Below, piece after piece: positions 27,042 through 36,638 of a DNA stretch of 41,326 bases (position 1 is the first letter of the stretch; each line of letters starts with the position of its first letter). Under the pieces are notes generated by a model, which saw only the letters and a program-made list of their open reading frames with translations, was not told the origin of the DNA and did not search any database. Source of the DNA: Lachnospiraceae bacterium (GTDB lineage Bacteria; Bacillota; Clostridia; Lachnospirales; Lachnospiraceae); NCBI GenBank assembly GCA_024695575.1, contig JAILHY010000001.1, positions 1-41,326 on the forward strand, given 5' to 3'. The position numbers and the translations under genes were made by a program.

Positions 27042-28400
27042 CTAAAAACTGCGTCCGGAACCCGTATGAGATGATCCCGAAGACCCCGAATAGGAGCTTC
27101 GATAAGAGGATCCTCCCGATGAAGATGAGCTGCTTCGTTGTATGGGATCGTATTTCTTAGAGGTAGTGGTACCTACGTAATTATCAGCGATTCGATCGAT
27201 CCTCACGGAATCCTTGAGCATGTACATATTTGCGTTTTCTTCCGGGTGAACAGGTTTCATCTTGGATGCTGCAGATGAAACAAATATCCATCCGATAAAA
27301 GCACCAACGACCAAAGCCCATATCAGACTTCCGCCCCAGGAACCCATCGTCCTTGCTACACGTCCGGTCTTAAGGGCATGTTCCAGATCTTTAAGAAATC
27401 TTACCGCTCCTTCGTAATCATGTGCGTCATTGAATTCGTCGGACAGATGGTCACAAAGCCGTGTATATCCTGTATTACCGAATATCTCGTCACTTGCACC
27501 ATAGGTATAAACATCAAACTGCGAATAATCTTCCAGAGGAAATATGGCAAGTACCACGCCCCTGTAATCATTGCCGAAACCATAGCCCCAATACTTGTAG
27601 AATGTATCGATATACTCATCTCTTGATAAACCTGCGGGACAGTACGCGATATAGATCAGTATATCTGTGTCGTATTTTGAAGAAATAGCATAAACCCGGT
27701 CGCTTAATTCATCTAACTCCTCATCTGACAGGATGTCATAATCCTGAAATACTCTCAGTACATTCGGGTCATGATGAAGTTTAAGTTCTGTTCCCCGCTC
27801 CGGATACCAGTCGGGAGCAAAAGGAGATCCTTTATGGTAAAGAGTTCCTATGTTCTCGATCCAGTCAAGAGCGCCTTCTCCGTATTTTGCATCTTTCATA
27901 TACTCATAAAGCACGTCATCCAATGCGTTGGCTACACGCTCTGTGTGAATGGATCTTGATTCCGTGCCCGTAGAACAGGTCCAGAAACCGCGGTTTCCTT
28001 CTTCCATGCAGATGAAAAGACAATATCCTTCCCTCTCACTTCCGTACCCATAACCGTTAAAATCATAGAAGTCTGCGCAGTAAACCGATCTGTCAAGCCC
28101 GTAAGAAGACTTGTCAGTAAACACCACAATGTCCTTTTTAAGCTCGTTTCTGAGTTCCGTTATGCGCTCTTCCATTGCGATTTCTTCGGCATCCGTAAAG
28201 ATATCCGCATCATCCACCACGCGGGGTGCATTTTCATCATGAAAGAACGTAAAGTTCTTGGGATCAGCAGGATACCAGTCGGGCTTAGCAGCAGTGTCCG
28301 CCGTACTTTCCTCGGCATATACGGCAATTCCCGATAGATCCGCTATCGTCAACCCTATCGCAAGGGTAAGAACTAAAGTAAATATTTTCTTTTTAAACAT
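27042..28400 (-). CDS. Secreted/membrane protein with two tandem TPM-like domains
   Basis: Signal peptide; RVVDDADIFTDAEEIAMEERITELRNELKKDIVVFT and RVFQDYDILSDEELDELSDRVYAISSKYDTDILIYI repeat the TPM start; C-terminal TM and Ser/Gly-rich tail ending GSGRSF. Confidence 0.8.
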   Translation of the reverse strand: MFKKKIFTLVLTLAIGLTIADLSGIAVYAEESTADTAAKPDWYPADPKNFTFFHDENAPRVVDDADIFTDAEEIAMEERITELRNELKKDIVVFTDKSSYGLDRSVYCADFYDFNGYGYGSEREGYCLFICMEEGNRGFWTCSTGTESRSIHTERVANALDDVLYEYMKDAKYGEGALDWIENIGTLYHKGSPFAPDWYPERGTELKLHHDPNVLRVFQDYDILSDEELDELSDRVYAISSKYDTDILIYIAYCPAGLSRDEYIDTFYKYWGYGFGNDYRGVVLAIFPLEDYSQFDVYTYGASDEIFGNTGYTRLCDHLSDEFNDAHDYEGAVRFLKDLEHALKTGRVARTMGSWGGSLIWALVVGAFIGWIFVSSAASKMKPVHPEENANMYMLKDSVRIDRIADNYVGTTTSKKYDPIQRSSSSSSGGSSYRSSYSGSSGSSHTGSGRSF

Positions 28401-28404
28401 ATTC

Positions 28405-29487
28405 TTACCTCCAGATAAAGTATTTGACTATGGACCATGCCATCATGATACCTGCAACGATCCCTGCCCGTTTATAGAAATAAGCTGCCTTAACCCCTTT
28501 GTCTATCGGAAGATTGCCCATAACCTTGCCTGTCTGCCCGTTCACCGCAAAATGATAGGCCTCTCCCCTGTGACTGATATCAAAGGTATATACAGGCAAA
28601 AGAATATATCTTGCCTTGACATTGGCCTTAAGCTCTCCGCCTGTCTGTTTTGAAGTTGCATATCCAATGACGGCGTTGCTCTGAGCTTCTTTTTCCGCTG
28701 TAGCCTTCATTCGTTTAATGGCTCTCGGAGCGATCTCAACGGATCCCTGATCGAACCGGTCTGCAGTAAAGCCGGCAAGATACCTGATGTCAAAAGGAAC
28801 TTCCTCTTTCATGTCAAAAGGCTCCAAGGAATCCATCAGCGCATCATCGATCTTTCCGCTTGCATCTACGGGAAGATCGGCAAAAGAAACCGACACATCC
28901 CTCACAAGTCTGTAATGATCCGTGTTGGTAACTACATAATCTCCGCTTCGATGTGAATTTGTCTTGGTGGCATTGTATCTTAAACTTCCCCTCAGTTCTC
29001 CGGAAAAAATCCAGAAAGGCACGTAAACACCGGTGATCTTTTCCATACGGCTTGCGGAAAAGAAATCTTTTGGAAGAAGCTTTTTGTTCTTATAGTACTC
29101 GGTCATAGCCGCGGGGAGTTCCTCTGAAGAGACCTTGAATGGTATTATCCCTTCCGGCCTCATCTTTCCGGATATCTTATCGGAAAGAACGATATTATTG
29201 CGACAGTACGGACAAGTAAGCGCTACCTGCTCGGGGGGCGCTATGACTTCCGCCCCGCAGGACTGGCAAATGTATATGGGAAGATTCTCTGCCGAATCAT
29301 CTGTCGCCTGTTTGTTAAGAGATTTGAAATCAAATCCTTCAAATCCGACCTCTGTCACATCATTGGCAAAAATATCCTCGCTGTATTTACAATGATCACA
29401 AACGATCCTTTTCTTCTGAGGATCAAAATACATGGGCGATCCGCACTGCGGACATTTCTGCTCGACTATCTTCTGTTCTTTGCTCAC
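28405..29487 (-). CDS. Protein with two zinc ribbons and C-terminal TM (TFIIB-type zinc ribbon-containing family)
   Basis: CPQCGSPMYFDPQKKRIVCDHC and CQSCGAEVIAPPEQVALTCPYC; start trimmed to GTG 29487 after GGAGGAAGG. Confidence 0.78.
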   Translation of the reverse strand: MSKEQKIVEQKCPQCGSPMYFDPQKKRIVCDHCKYSEDIFANDVTEVGFEGFDFKSLNKQATDDSAENLPIYICQSCGAEVIAPPEQVALTCPYCRNNIVLSDKISGKMRPEGIIPFKVSSEELPAAMTEYYKNKKLLPKDFFSASRMEKITGVYVPFWIFSGELRGSLRYNATKTNSHRSGDYVVTNTDHYRLVRDVSVSFADLPVDASGKIDDALMDSLEPFDMKEEVPFDIRYLAGFTADRFDQGSVEIAPRAIKRMKATAEKEAQSNAVIGYATSKQTGGELKANVKARYILLPVYTFDISHRGEAYHFAVNGQTGKVMGNLPIDKGVKAAYFYKRAGIVAGIMMAWSIVKYFIWR

Positions 29488-29536
29488 TAAGCCTTCCTCC
29501 GATTTCTGAGAAACTAATTTTCCGTAAAACAAAAAA

Positions 29537-29764
29537 TTATCTTAAGTTCTTAAGCTGTTCAATCATCTCTACATCCGAAGCCTGAACTTTCATGCTTGCG
29601 GTGGTTGGATTACCGTCGGGATCAGTTACCGTGATCTCGATAACCGTTCCTTCTTTTACTCCCTTTGTGGCCATATCCTTGAAGAAAGAAACCATCTTCG
29701 GATGATTTCCTTCAAACTGGTTCTTCATGGCCATAATCTTCAAAATGTCCTGTGGTCCGGGCAT
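29537..29764 (-). CDS. Small 75-aa protein of unknown function
   Basis: MPGPQDILKIMAMKNQFEGNHPKMVSFFKDMATKGVKEGTVIEITVTDPDGNPTTASMKVQASDVEMIEQLKNLR; tightly packed 1 bp downstream of the MATE gene. Confidence 0.65.
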   Translation of the reverse strand: MPGPQDILKIMAMKNQFEGNHPKMVSFFKDMATKGVKEGTVIEITVTDPDGNPTTASMKVQASDVEMIEQLKNLR

Positions 29765-29765
29765 G

Positions 29766-31127
29766 TCATACCTCCTTATTGATCACGATCACTTTCTTTT
29801 TCCTGAGATACAGATAATAAACAAGTCCCATGAGGATTCCGAATACGGTTGCCGTGGGAGCCGCGATACCGACTCCGATAAGGTTGGCATTGGGTCTCAT
29901 ACTCATGTAATAGGACATGGGCAGGCGCACAAGCAATGACTGTGAAATACCCATGATCATAACAAACAGTGACTTGGAATGGGCGTTAAAGTAACCCATG
30001 AAGCTGAAAAGAACGCTTGTAAGGAACGCTTCGGGAGCAAAGCCCTTCATGAATTCTGCTGCCCGGAGGATAACCGCTTCATCATCGGAGAATATAGCGG
30101 CTACAAGGTCGCCTCTGAAGAAGATCGCCACCGATACGAAGAGTCCCACCAGCACGCCTATACCCATGCTCCAGCGAAGTGCGGAAAGACCGCGGTCTTC
30201 TTTGTTGGCGCCCACGTTCTGAGCCACAAAGGAAGCCAGGGACTGCATGATGGCAACGGGGATCAGCATGACGAAGGCCTGAACTTTCTGGGCAACGCCG
30301 TATCCCGAGGAACAATCAAGTCCCATGTGATTGACAAAGGCACAAAGTGCAAGGAAAGTACCGTTTGTCAGTATTTCCTGGAAACCAAGGGGAAGACCGA
30401 TCATAAAGAAAAGACCGATCTGCTTATTTATACAGAAATCCTTGCGAGTGATCTTAAAGGGAAGATTCTGCCGCATGATAATGATTACGGAAAGGATGAC
30501 GCTCACGGCCTGAGCGAAAATGGTTGCAATGGCCGCACCCTGAACATTCATCTTAAATCCTGCTACAAGGATGAGGTCACCAACGATATTGACCACACAG
30601 GCGATGCCTACGAAAATAAGGGGAAGCTTGGAGTTTCCGAGGCCTCGCATAATTGAGCTTATAAAGTTATAGAACACTACAAATATAAAGCCTACCGCAC
30701 AGATCCTGATGTACTGGATCGTAAGCTCAACCGCTTCCTCGGGCGCCTGCATGAGCATCGCAATGGGACGCGCGAACACAAACATTATCACGGAAAATAA
30801 AATGGAAAGTCCTGCAAAAAACAGTACCGAACCGCCGATGAGACGTCCGATCTTGTCTTCTCTGTGTTCACCCAGATACCTTCCGAGTAAGACGGTTACG
30901 CCCACTGAAAGATTGGCTGTAAAGAAGGTGAAAAGATTCATTACGTTACTGCCGGTGGCGATTCCGGATATTCCGGCGGTGGTGCCGAAATGTCCGACGA
31001 TCATAAGGTCAACTGCGGAATACATTGCCTGCAGGATTAAAGCTCCCAGGATGGGGAGCATGAACCTGACCATCTTAACGGGAATGGAACCCGTGGTAAA
31101 ATCTTGATTTGCTGTTTCTTTTGCCAT
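29766..31127 (-). CDS. MATE family efflux transporter
   Basis: GSIPVKMVRFMLPILGALILQAMYSAVDLMIVGHFGTTAGISGIA; 12-TM pattern. Confidence 0.93.
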   Translation of the reverse strand: MAKETANQDFTTGSIPVKMVRFMLPILGALILQAMYSAVDLMIVGHFGTTAGISGIATGSNVMNLFTFFTANLSVGVTVLLGRYLGEHREDKIGRLIGGSVLFFAGLSILFSVIMFVFARPIAMLMQAPEEAVELTIQYIRICAVGFIFVVFYNFISSIMRGLGNSKLPLIFVGIACVVNIVGDLILVAGFKMNVQGAAIATIFAQAVSVILSVIIIMRQNLPFKITRKDFCINKQIGLFFMIGLPLGFQEILTNGTFLALCAFVNHMGLDCSSGYGVAQKVQAFVMLIPVAIMQSLASFVAQNVGANKEDRGLSALRWSMGIGVLVGLFVSVAIFFRGDLVAAIFSDDEAVILRAAEFMKGFAPEAFLTSVLFSFMGYFNAHSKSLFVMIMGISQSLLVRLPMSYYMSMRPNANLIGVGIAAPTATVFGILMGLVYYLYLRKKKVIVINKEV

Positions 31128-31154
31128 GAATACCTCAATTTCTAAATCTTAAAA

Positions 31155-32366
31155 CTACGCTGTTCCTTTCTCCAAAGAAGACGCCGGCCCTTCGGCGGTG
31201 GCGGTCTTGGAATAAAGGATCTTCAATATGATGGGTGTGGTGATGGAGGATACGATAATAAGTAAGATTACTGCCGTAAAGTACACGGGAGTGAGCAATC
31301 CTACCGACAGACCCTTCTGTGATGTGATAAGGGCTACCTCGCCTCGAGTCATCATACCGACACCGATCTTCATGGAATCTGCCCAGGTGAATCTGCAGGC
31401 CTTGGCCATGAGTCCGCAGCCTACGATCTTGCAGATAAGTCCCACAGCCACAAAAGCAAGTGAGAACCAGATGATTGACATATTCACTTCCGTAATATCT
31501 GTCTTAAGTCCGATGGAAGCAAAGAAAATGGGACCAAAGAGCATGTAGGAATTGATGTCCATCTTCTCGGCGATATACTCACTGTCTCGAACGTTACAAA
31601 GAATGATACCTGCCACATAGGCACCGGTAATGTCCGCAATTCCGAAGTACTTCTCGGAAATGTATGCCATGGCAAGGCAAAGCGCCAGTCCCATGATGGG
31701 AATACGGCGGGTATGAGGGTAACGGGAATCGATTGCCTTAAATATCTGATAAATAATAAATCCGACACCGATGGAAAATACAAAGAACAACGCTGTCTTG
31801 CCTGCAACCGCGGTAACATCGGCGCCGCCGTCCTTAAGTCCGATAACGACTGTAAGCACGATAATACCGATAACATCATCGATTATGGCCGCAGAAAGAA
31901 TGGTGGTTCCAACGTAACCCTTTAACTTGCCCATCTCTCTTAAGGCCTGAACCGTGATGCTGACTGAAGTTGCCGTAAGGATTACACCTACAAACAAAGC
32001 TGCATAGAATTCCTGTGTTCCCACTCCCGCAGGACCGTAAAATCCTCTGTAAAGGAAGAAACCGCCCACAAGGGGTACAAATACGCCAGCGCAGGCTATA
32101 AGGGTTGCTTTGGCTCCTGTTTTGATAAGGTCGTGTAAGTTGGTTTCAAGTCCGGCTGAAAACATAAGAAGAATAACGCCGATCTCCGCCATCTGACTTA
32201 AGAATGTACTCTGATCCACAAGTCCCAGAACGCTTGGACCGATCAGAAGTCCCGCTATAATCTCACCCACTACCTGGGGAGCCTTGAGCTTACGGGCCAT
32301 GATGCCGAAAAACTTCGCAAAAATAACGATGATTGCCAAATCCTTGAATATAAGATACGATTCCAT
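31155..32366 (-). CDS. Cation:proton antiporter (CPA2, Kef/NapA-like)
   Basis: LKAPQVVGEIIAGLLIGPSVLGLV, SAAIIDDVIGIIVLTVVIG, GMMTRGEVALI. Confidence 0.93.
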   Translation of the reverse strand: MESYLIFKDLAIIVIFAKFFGIMARKLKAPQVVGEIIAGLLIGPSVLGLVDQSTFLSQMAEIGVILLMFSAGLETNLHDLIKTGAKATLIACAGVFVPLVGGFFLYRGFYGPAGVGTQEFYAALFVGVILTATSVSITVQALREMGKLKGYVGTTILSAAIIDDVIGIIVLTVVIGLKDGGADVTAVAGKTALFFVFSIGVGFIIYQIFKAIDSRYPHTRRIPIMGLALCLAMAYISEKYFGIADITGAYVAGIILCNVRDSEYIAEKMDINSYMLFGPIFFASIGLKTDITEVNMSIIWFSLAFVAVGLICKIVGCGLMAKACRFTWADSMKIGVGMMTRGEVALITSQKGLSVGLLTPVYFTAVILLIIVSSITTPIILKILYSKTATAEGPASSLEKGTA

Positions 32367-32386
32367 GATGTCCTCTTTCTTCTAAT

Positions 32387-32428
32387 TAAAAATGTGCCAC
32401 AACTCCTAGGTTAGAATTGTAGCACATT
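32387..32428 (-). terminator. Rho-independent terminator after exonuclease gene
   Basis: Reverse strand AATGTGCTACAA ... TTGTGGCACATT then TTTAAT; 12-bp stem with one U-G pair. Confidence 0.78.
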
Positions 32429-32443
32429 GCACAGTTTTTTCAA
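32416..32443 (-). promoter_or_regulatory. Promoter for antiporter gene overlapping the terminator 5' arm
   Basis: Reverse strand TTGAAA - 16 bp - TACAAT with extended TGc. Confidence 0.5.
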
Positions 32444-32475
32444 GGTCAATTTGTAGAACTTGATCAGCAATTCTA

Positions 32476-33408
32476 TCAGGACTCAGCCTCTTTGGCCTTG
32501 TTGAAACGCTTCTTTATGGCGTTTGCTTCCGACGCCGTGATCTGTTTCTGGGTCTTGATAGCATAATACAACCCGTTGTCCGCCTTTCGGATGCGGATCT
32601 TAGTCTTGATAAATCCGTGCTTGTCACAACGGGATACTGCCAAAAAGAATCTTCCCGTGGGATTAAAAAGCTTAACTTCCCTGCTTGAACGCCTGCCGCA
32701 AAGATAACATCCCGTGTTCCTTACCTCACGGTCGGCGAGCATGGCTTCTTTGGTCGTAAAGCCCCTGGTTATATGCTTGTCGTAATCCTGAAAGATCCTG
32801 TGGACCTCGTGTTCCTTATCGATTGGAATATTGTAGGTATCGTAGGAAATGTAATCAAGCAGCTTGGGATCCTTTAATCTGATGAGGATCTCCGCAGTAT
32901 AATAGGCATCGCTGAAAGCTCTGTGAAAAGGAATGTCTTTCTTTATCCCCATGCGGTCAACAGCGGTTTCCAGTCCCAGTCTTTCTTTTCTGTTTCCGTG
33001 AGCAATTGCGTAAAGTTTCTGAACATCATAAAATGCAATGGGTCCGTCTGCAAAAGGAGGCAGATCGTAATAATTCATGTTTCTTTGTAATTCCAGAAGA
33101 TCGGCCGGGCCCCAGGTACAGAACATGACAGGCTCTCCGGAACACCAGTCCTCAAACTTCGCCATGACCTCCTCAAAAGGCTGCTCGTTCTTTAGCTCCT
33201 GCATCTTTAAGTGGACAAGCTTACCCGTCATGTAGTGCATGGTCTTGTAGATACTGGGCTTCACCAGGGCGGAAAACTCATCGATCATGACCATGTCTTC
33301 GTTAAGCTTCACCGCGCCTATCTCTATTATTTCAAACGGAACCTTGGGGTTATACTCTTCCTGCCTGCATGACTGGTTCCATTCCAGGTCGAGAACTATA
33401 TAGTTCAT
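32476..33408 (-). CDS. DEDDh 3'-5' exonuclease domain protein with C-terminal Cys/His module
   Basis: VLDLEWNQ...FEIIEIGAVKL, HRAFSDAYYTAEI; C-terminal GCYLCGRRSS...SRCDKHGF. Confidence 0.88.
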   Translation of the reverse strand: MNYIVLDLEWNQSCRQEEYNPKVPFEIIEIGAVKLNEDMVMIDEFSALVKPSIYKTMHYMTGKLVHLKMQELKNEQPFEEVMAKFEDWCSGEPVMFCTWGPADLLELQRNMNYYDLPPFADGPIAFYDVQKLYAIAHGNRKERLGLETAVDRMGIKKDIPFHRAFSDAYYTAEILIRLKDPKLLDYISYDTYNIPIDKEHEVHRIFQDYDKHITRGFTTKEAMLADREVRNTGCYLCGRRSSREVKLFNPTGRFFLAVSRCDKHGFIKTKIRIRKADNGLYYAIKTQKQITASEANAIKKRFNKAKEAES

Positions 33409-33514
33409 GTTCTTCCTTTCTCGTTTAAATATCTCGGGTCTTATGTTATAATTCTATGGATGTTTGCAGTTTAAGTCAACCGCATTAACAGAAAAAGAAA
33501 AAGGAGGACAGGCC

Positions 33515-34342
33515 ATGAAAACCCTGTCGGTAAAAGTTTCCGTTAACGGAACCGTTGACGGTGCCCACATGAATGTATATCTTTACGAAAATTCACCGGA
33601 GCTTCTCATTGAGAAAAGACCAATAGTCATTATCGCTCCAGGCGGAGGCTATCGTTTCAAATCTGAACGAGAAGCTGATTCCATCGCCACACAGTTTCTT
33701 TCCATCGGATACAATGCGGCAATCCTTTATTACAGCGTAGCTCCCGCGGTTTATCCCACCGCTTTGAGAGAACTTGCTTTTTCCTTTAAGTTCCTTAAAG
33801 ATAATGCGGCTGAATTCAATATCGATCCCGACAAGATAGTTGTCTGCGGATTTTCTGCCGGCGCACATCTTGTTGCATCCTTCGGTACCGGATACTATAG
33901 ACCCGAAGTTACCGATTATTTCCATGTTTCCGAGGATGAATTAAGACCTGCAGCCATGATCCTTTCATATCCCGTCATCACCTCGGGAGAGTTTGCCCAC
34001 AGAGATTCTTTTGACGCTTTACTTGGTCCCGACAAGGATGACAAAGAAAAACTTTCCTACGTTTCCATAGAAAATCGAGTTTCCGAGAAAACCGTTCCCG
34101 CCTTTATCTGGCACACCTTTGAGGACAACTGCGTTCCTCTTGAAAACTCCCTTCTTATGGCAGATTCCATGAGAAAAGCAGGAGTTCCCTTCGAACTTCA
34201 TGTCTTCCCCAACGGACAGCACGGTCTTTCTCTTGCCAATCACCTCACCATGTCCAAGTATGCAACTGAATTTGAGCCTGAAGCCGCCCAGTGGATAGAG
34301 CTTTGCAAGACCTGGCTTCTGAAACTCATCGGTCTTAATTAG
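33515..34342 (+). CDS. Alpha/beta hydrolase (acetyl-xylan-esterase/acetylesterase-like)
   Basis: VIIAPGGGYRF, VCGFSAGAHLVASFG, GQHGLSLA; start trimmed to ATG 33515 after AAAGGAGGACAG. Confidence 0.88.
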   Translation: MKTLSVKVSVNGTVDGAHMNVYLYENSPELLIEKRPIVIIAPGGGYRFKSEREADSIATQFLSIGYNAAILYYSVAPAVYPTALRELAFSFKFLKDNAAEFNIDPDKIVVCGFSAGAHLVASFGTGYYRPEVTDYFHVSEDELRPAAMILSYPVITSGEFAHRDSFDALLGPDKDDKEKLSYVSIENRVSEKTVPAFIWHTFEDNCVPLENSLLMADSMRKAGVPFELHVFPNGQHGLSLANHLTMSKYATEFEPEAAQWIELCKTWLLKLIGLN

Positions 34343-34353
34343 GAGGTTTGTTT

Positions 34354-36570
34354 ATGAGATTTCATAACGGTCACTGGGTAAAAGAAAAAGGAACCGAGAT
34401 CTTCTCACCAAAGGAGATCTACTATCATGAAATTAAAGACAATGTGCTTTCTTTTTGCGCACCTACCACATTTATCGCCAACAGAGGCTGCGTTCTCGAA
34501 GGGATCAACCTTACGATAGAAGTATCGAGTCCCGCCCCCGAGATCATCAGGGTAAAAACCAAACACCACCTTGGAGTAAGCCACAAGGGACCTGATTTTG
34601 ACCTAAATCTTCCCGATAAGTCCGTTCTTGATATTAAGGAATTCGATGACAGGTTCGAGTGTACTTCGGGCACTCTGACTCTGATACTTACTAAGAAACC
34701 CTTCTCCATGACCTACAAACGCGGGGGCGAGTTCCTTACAAAGAGCACCACCGGTGATCTTGCCTGTGTTAAGCGAAACTGGCACGGATATTACTACGAT
34801 GCCGCCGGCGATACTGCCGACACCTTTATGACCCAGGGTCTCGGTATTTCCGTAGGCGAGAGCATCTACGGTCTTGGGGAACGCTTCACTCCCTTTGTAA
34901 AGAACGGACAGAACGTTGAGATCTGGAACGAAGACGGCGGTACCAGCACCCAGATCTCCTACAAGAATATTCCTTTCTACGTATCAAGCAAGGGCTACGG
35001 CGTTCTTATGAACCATCCGGAACGGGTATCCTTTGAAGTGGGTTCGGAAATTGTGACACGCGTGGCTTTTTCTGTGGAAGGTAATGAACTTGACTACTTC
35101 CTCATTAACGGCCCCACTGTAAAAGAAACCGTTATGCGCTACACTGATCTCACCGGAAAGCCCGCTCTTCCCGCACCCTGGACCTTCGGACTATGGCTTT
35201 CCACTTCTTTTACCACCGATTACGACGAAGCGACAGTTATGTCATTTATTGACGGGATGCTTGATCGCGGGATACCTTTAAGAGTATTCCACTTTGACTG
35301 CTTCTGGATGAAAGAATTCCACTGGTCTTCCTTTATCTGGGACGACAGAGTGTTCCCCGATCCCAAAGGCATGTTAAAGCGAATCCACGACAAAGGCCTT
35401 AACATCTGCGTATGGATCAACTCTTACATCGGCCAGGAGTCGCCTCTTTTCAAGGAAGGTATGGAAAATGGTTTTCTTGTAAAGCGTCCCAACGGCGATG
35501 TATGGCAGTGGGATATGTGGCAGTCCGGAATGGCTCTTGTAGACTTTACCAATCCAAAGGCCTACAAATGGTTCCAGGACAGGCTTGAAGTACTTCTTGA
35601 CATGGGTGTCGATTGCTTTAAGACAGACTTTGGCGAAAGAATACCTACTGACGTAGTTTACTTCGACGGCTCTGATCCTCAGAAGATGCACAACTATTAC
35701 ACCTACCTCTACAATAAATGTGTATATGAGCTGTTAGAACACAAACGCGGTGTTGGAGATGCGGTTTTGTTTGCAAGATCCGCTACCGTAGGCGGACAAA
35801 AATTCCCTGTTCACTGGGGCGGCGACTGCTTCAGCGATTACGAGTCCATGGAACAGAGTCTTCGCGGCGGACTTTCCCTCATGCTTTCCGGCTTTGGTTT
35901 CTGGAGTCACGATATCGGCGGCTTTGAAGCAACCTCCACTCCCGATGTATACAAGCGCTGGGCGGCCTTCGGACTTTTAAGTTCACATTCCAGACTTCAC
36001 GGAAGTTCGTCTTATCGTGTGCCCTGGGCCTACGATGAAGAAGCTGTAGACGTTGTCAGAACCTTCACCAGATTAAAGGCCCGGTTGATGCCTTACCTTT
36101 ATATGACTGCTGTACAGGCCCACACCCTCGGTATTCCCTGCATGAGACCCATGATCATGGAATTCCCCGAAGATAGGAACTGCAGGACTTTGGACAAACA
36201 GTATATGCTTGGTGACTCCCTGCTGGTAGCTCCCATTTTCAACGACAGGTCTGTGGCAGAATATTACCTTCCCACCGGCACATGGACTGATTTCTTTACC
36301 GGCGAGAAAAAAGAAGGAGGCCGCTGGTATGAAGAGCCTTGCGATTACCTTCACATTCCGTTATATGTGCGTGAAAACAGCGTGATCGCTCTCGGAACAA
36401 TAGATAATCGTCCCGATTACGAATATGACAAGAATTACGAGCTTAAGTATTATGAGATAGAAGACGGAAAACCGGTTTCCATCTTCATCCCCGACATGAA
36501 AGGAAACAAGGCAGTAGAGGTTACGGTTACAAGACACGGGGACAAGTATGATGTAAAAGAAGAAAAATGA
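34354..36570 (+). CDS. yicI: GH31 alpha-xylosidase (YicI-like)
   Basis: VDCFKTDFGERIPTDVVYFDG, GLWLSTSFTTDYDEATV, HDIGGFEATSTPDVYKRW; start trimmed to ATG 34354 after AGGAGG. Confidence 0.93.
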   Translation: MRFHNGHWVKEKGTEIFSPKEIYYHEIKDNVLSFCAPTTFIANRGCVLEGINLTIEVSSPAPEIIRVKTKHHLGVSHKGPDFDLNLPDKSVLDIKEFDDRFECTSGTLTLILTKKPFSMTYKRGGEFLTKSTTGDLACVKRNWHGYYYDAAGDTADTFMTQGLGISVGESIYGLGERFTPFVKNGQNVEIWNEDGGTSTQISYKNIPFYVSSKGYGVLMNHPERVSFEVGSEIVTRVAFSVEGNELDYFLINGPTVKETVMRYTDLTGKPALPAPWTFGLWLSTSFTTDYDEATVMSFIDGMLDRGIPLRVFHFDCFWMKEFHWSSFIWDDRVFPDPKGMLKRIHDKGLNICVWINSYIGQESPLFKEGMENGFLVKRPNGDVWQWDMWQSGMALVDFTNPKAYKWFQDRLEVLLDMGVDCFKTDFGERIPTDVVYFDGSDPQKMHNYYTYLYNKCVYELLEHKRGVGDAVLFARSATVGGQKFPVHWGGDCFSDYESMEQSLRGGLSLMLSGFGFWSHDIGGFEATSTPDVYKRWAAFGLLSSHSRLHGSSSYRVPWAYDEEAVDVVRTFTRLKARLMPYLYMTAVQAHTLGIPCMRPMIMEFPEDRNCRTLDKQYMLGDSLLVAPIFNDRSVAEYYLPTGTWTDFFTGEKKEGGRWYEEPCDYLHIPLYVRENSVIALGTIDNRPDYEYDKNYELKYYEIEDGKPVSIFIPDMKGNKAVEVTVTRHGDKYDVKEEK

Positions 36571-36578
36571 TAAAGCAG

Positions 36579-36615
36579 AAAAAAGGACTCCGCAATACCA
36601 CGCGAAGCCCTTTTT
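36579..36615 (-). terminator. Intrinsic terminator between convergent GH31 and GH28 operons
   Basis: Reverse strand AAAAAGGGCTTCGCG ... CGGAGTCCTTTTTT; G-U pairs make the minus-strand RNA stem continuous, whereas the plus strand has A-C mismatches. Confidence 0.68.
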
Positions 36616-36638
36616 CTTTTTCCATAGAGAAGATTTAG

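Noticed and set aside
29979-30656. 225-aa plus-strand ORF
   Set aside because: Antisense to the MATE transporter; hydrophilic low-quality composition typical of a shadow ORF.
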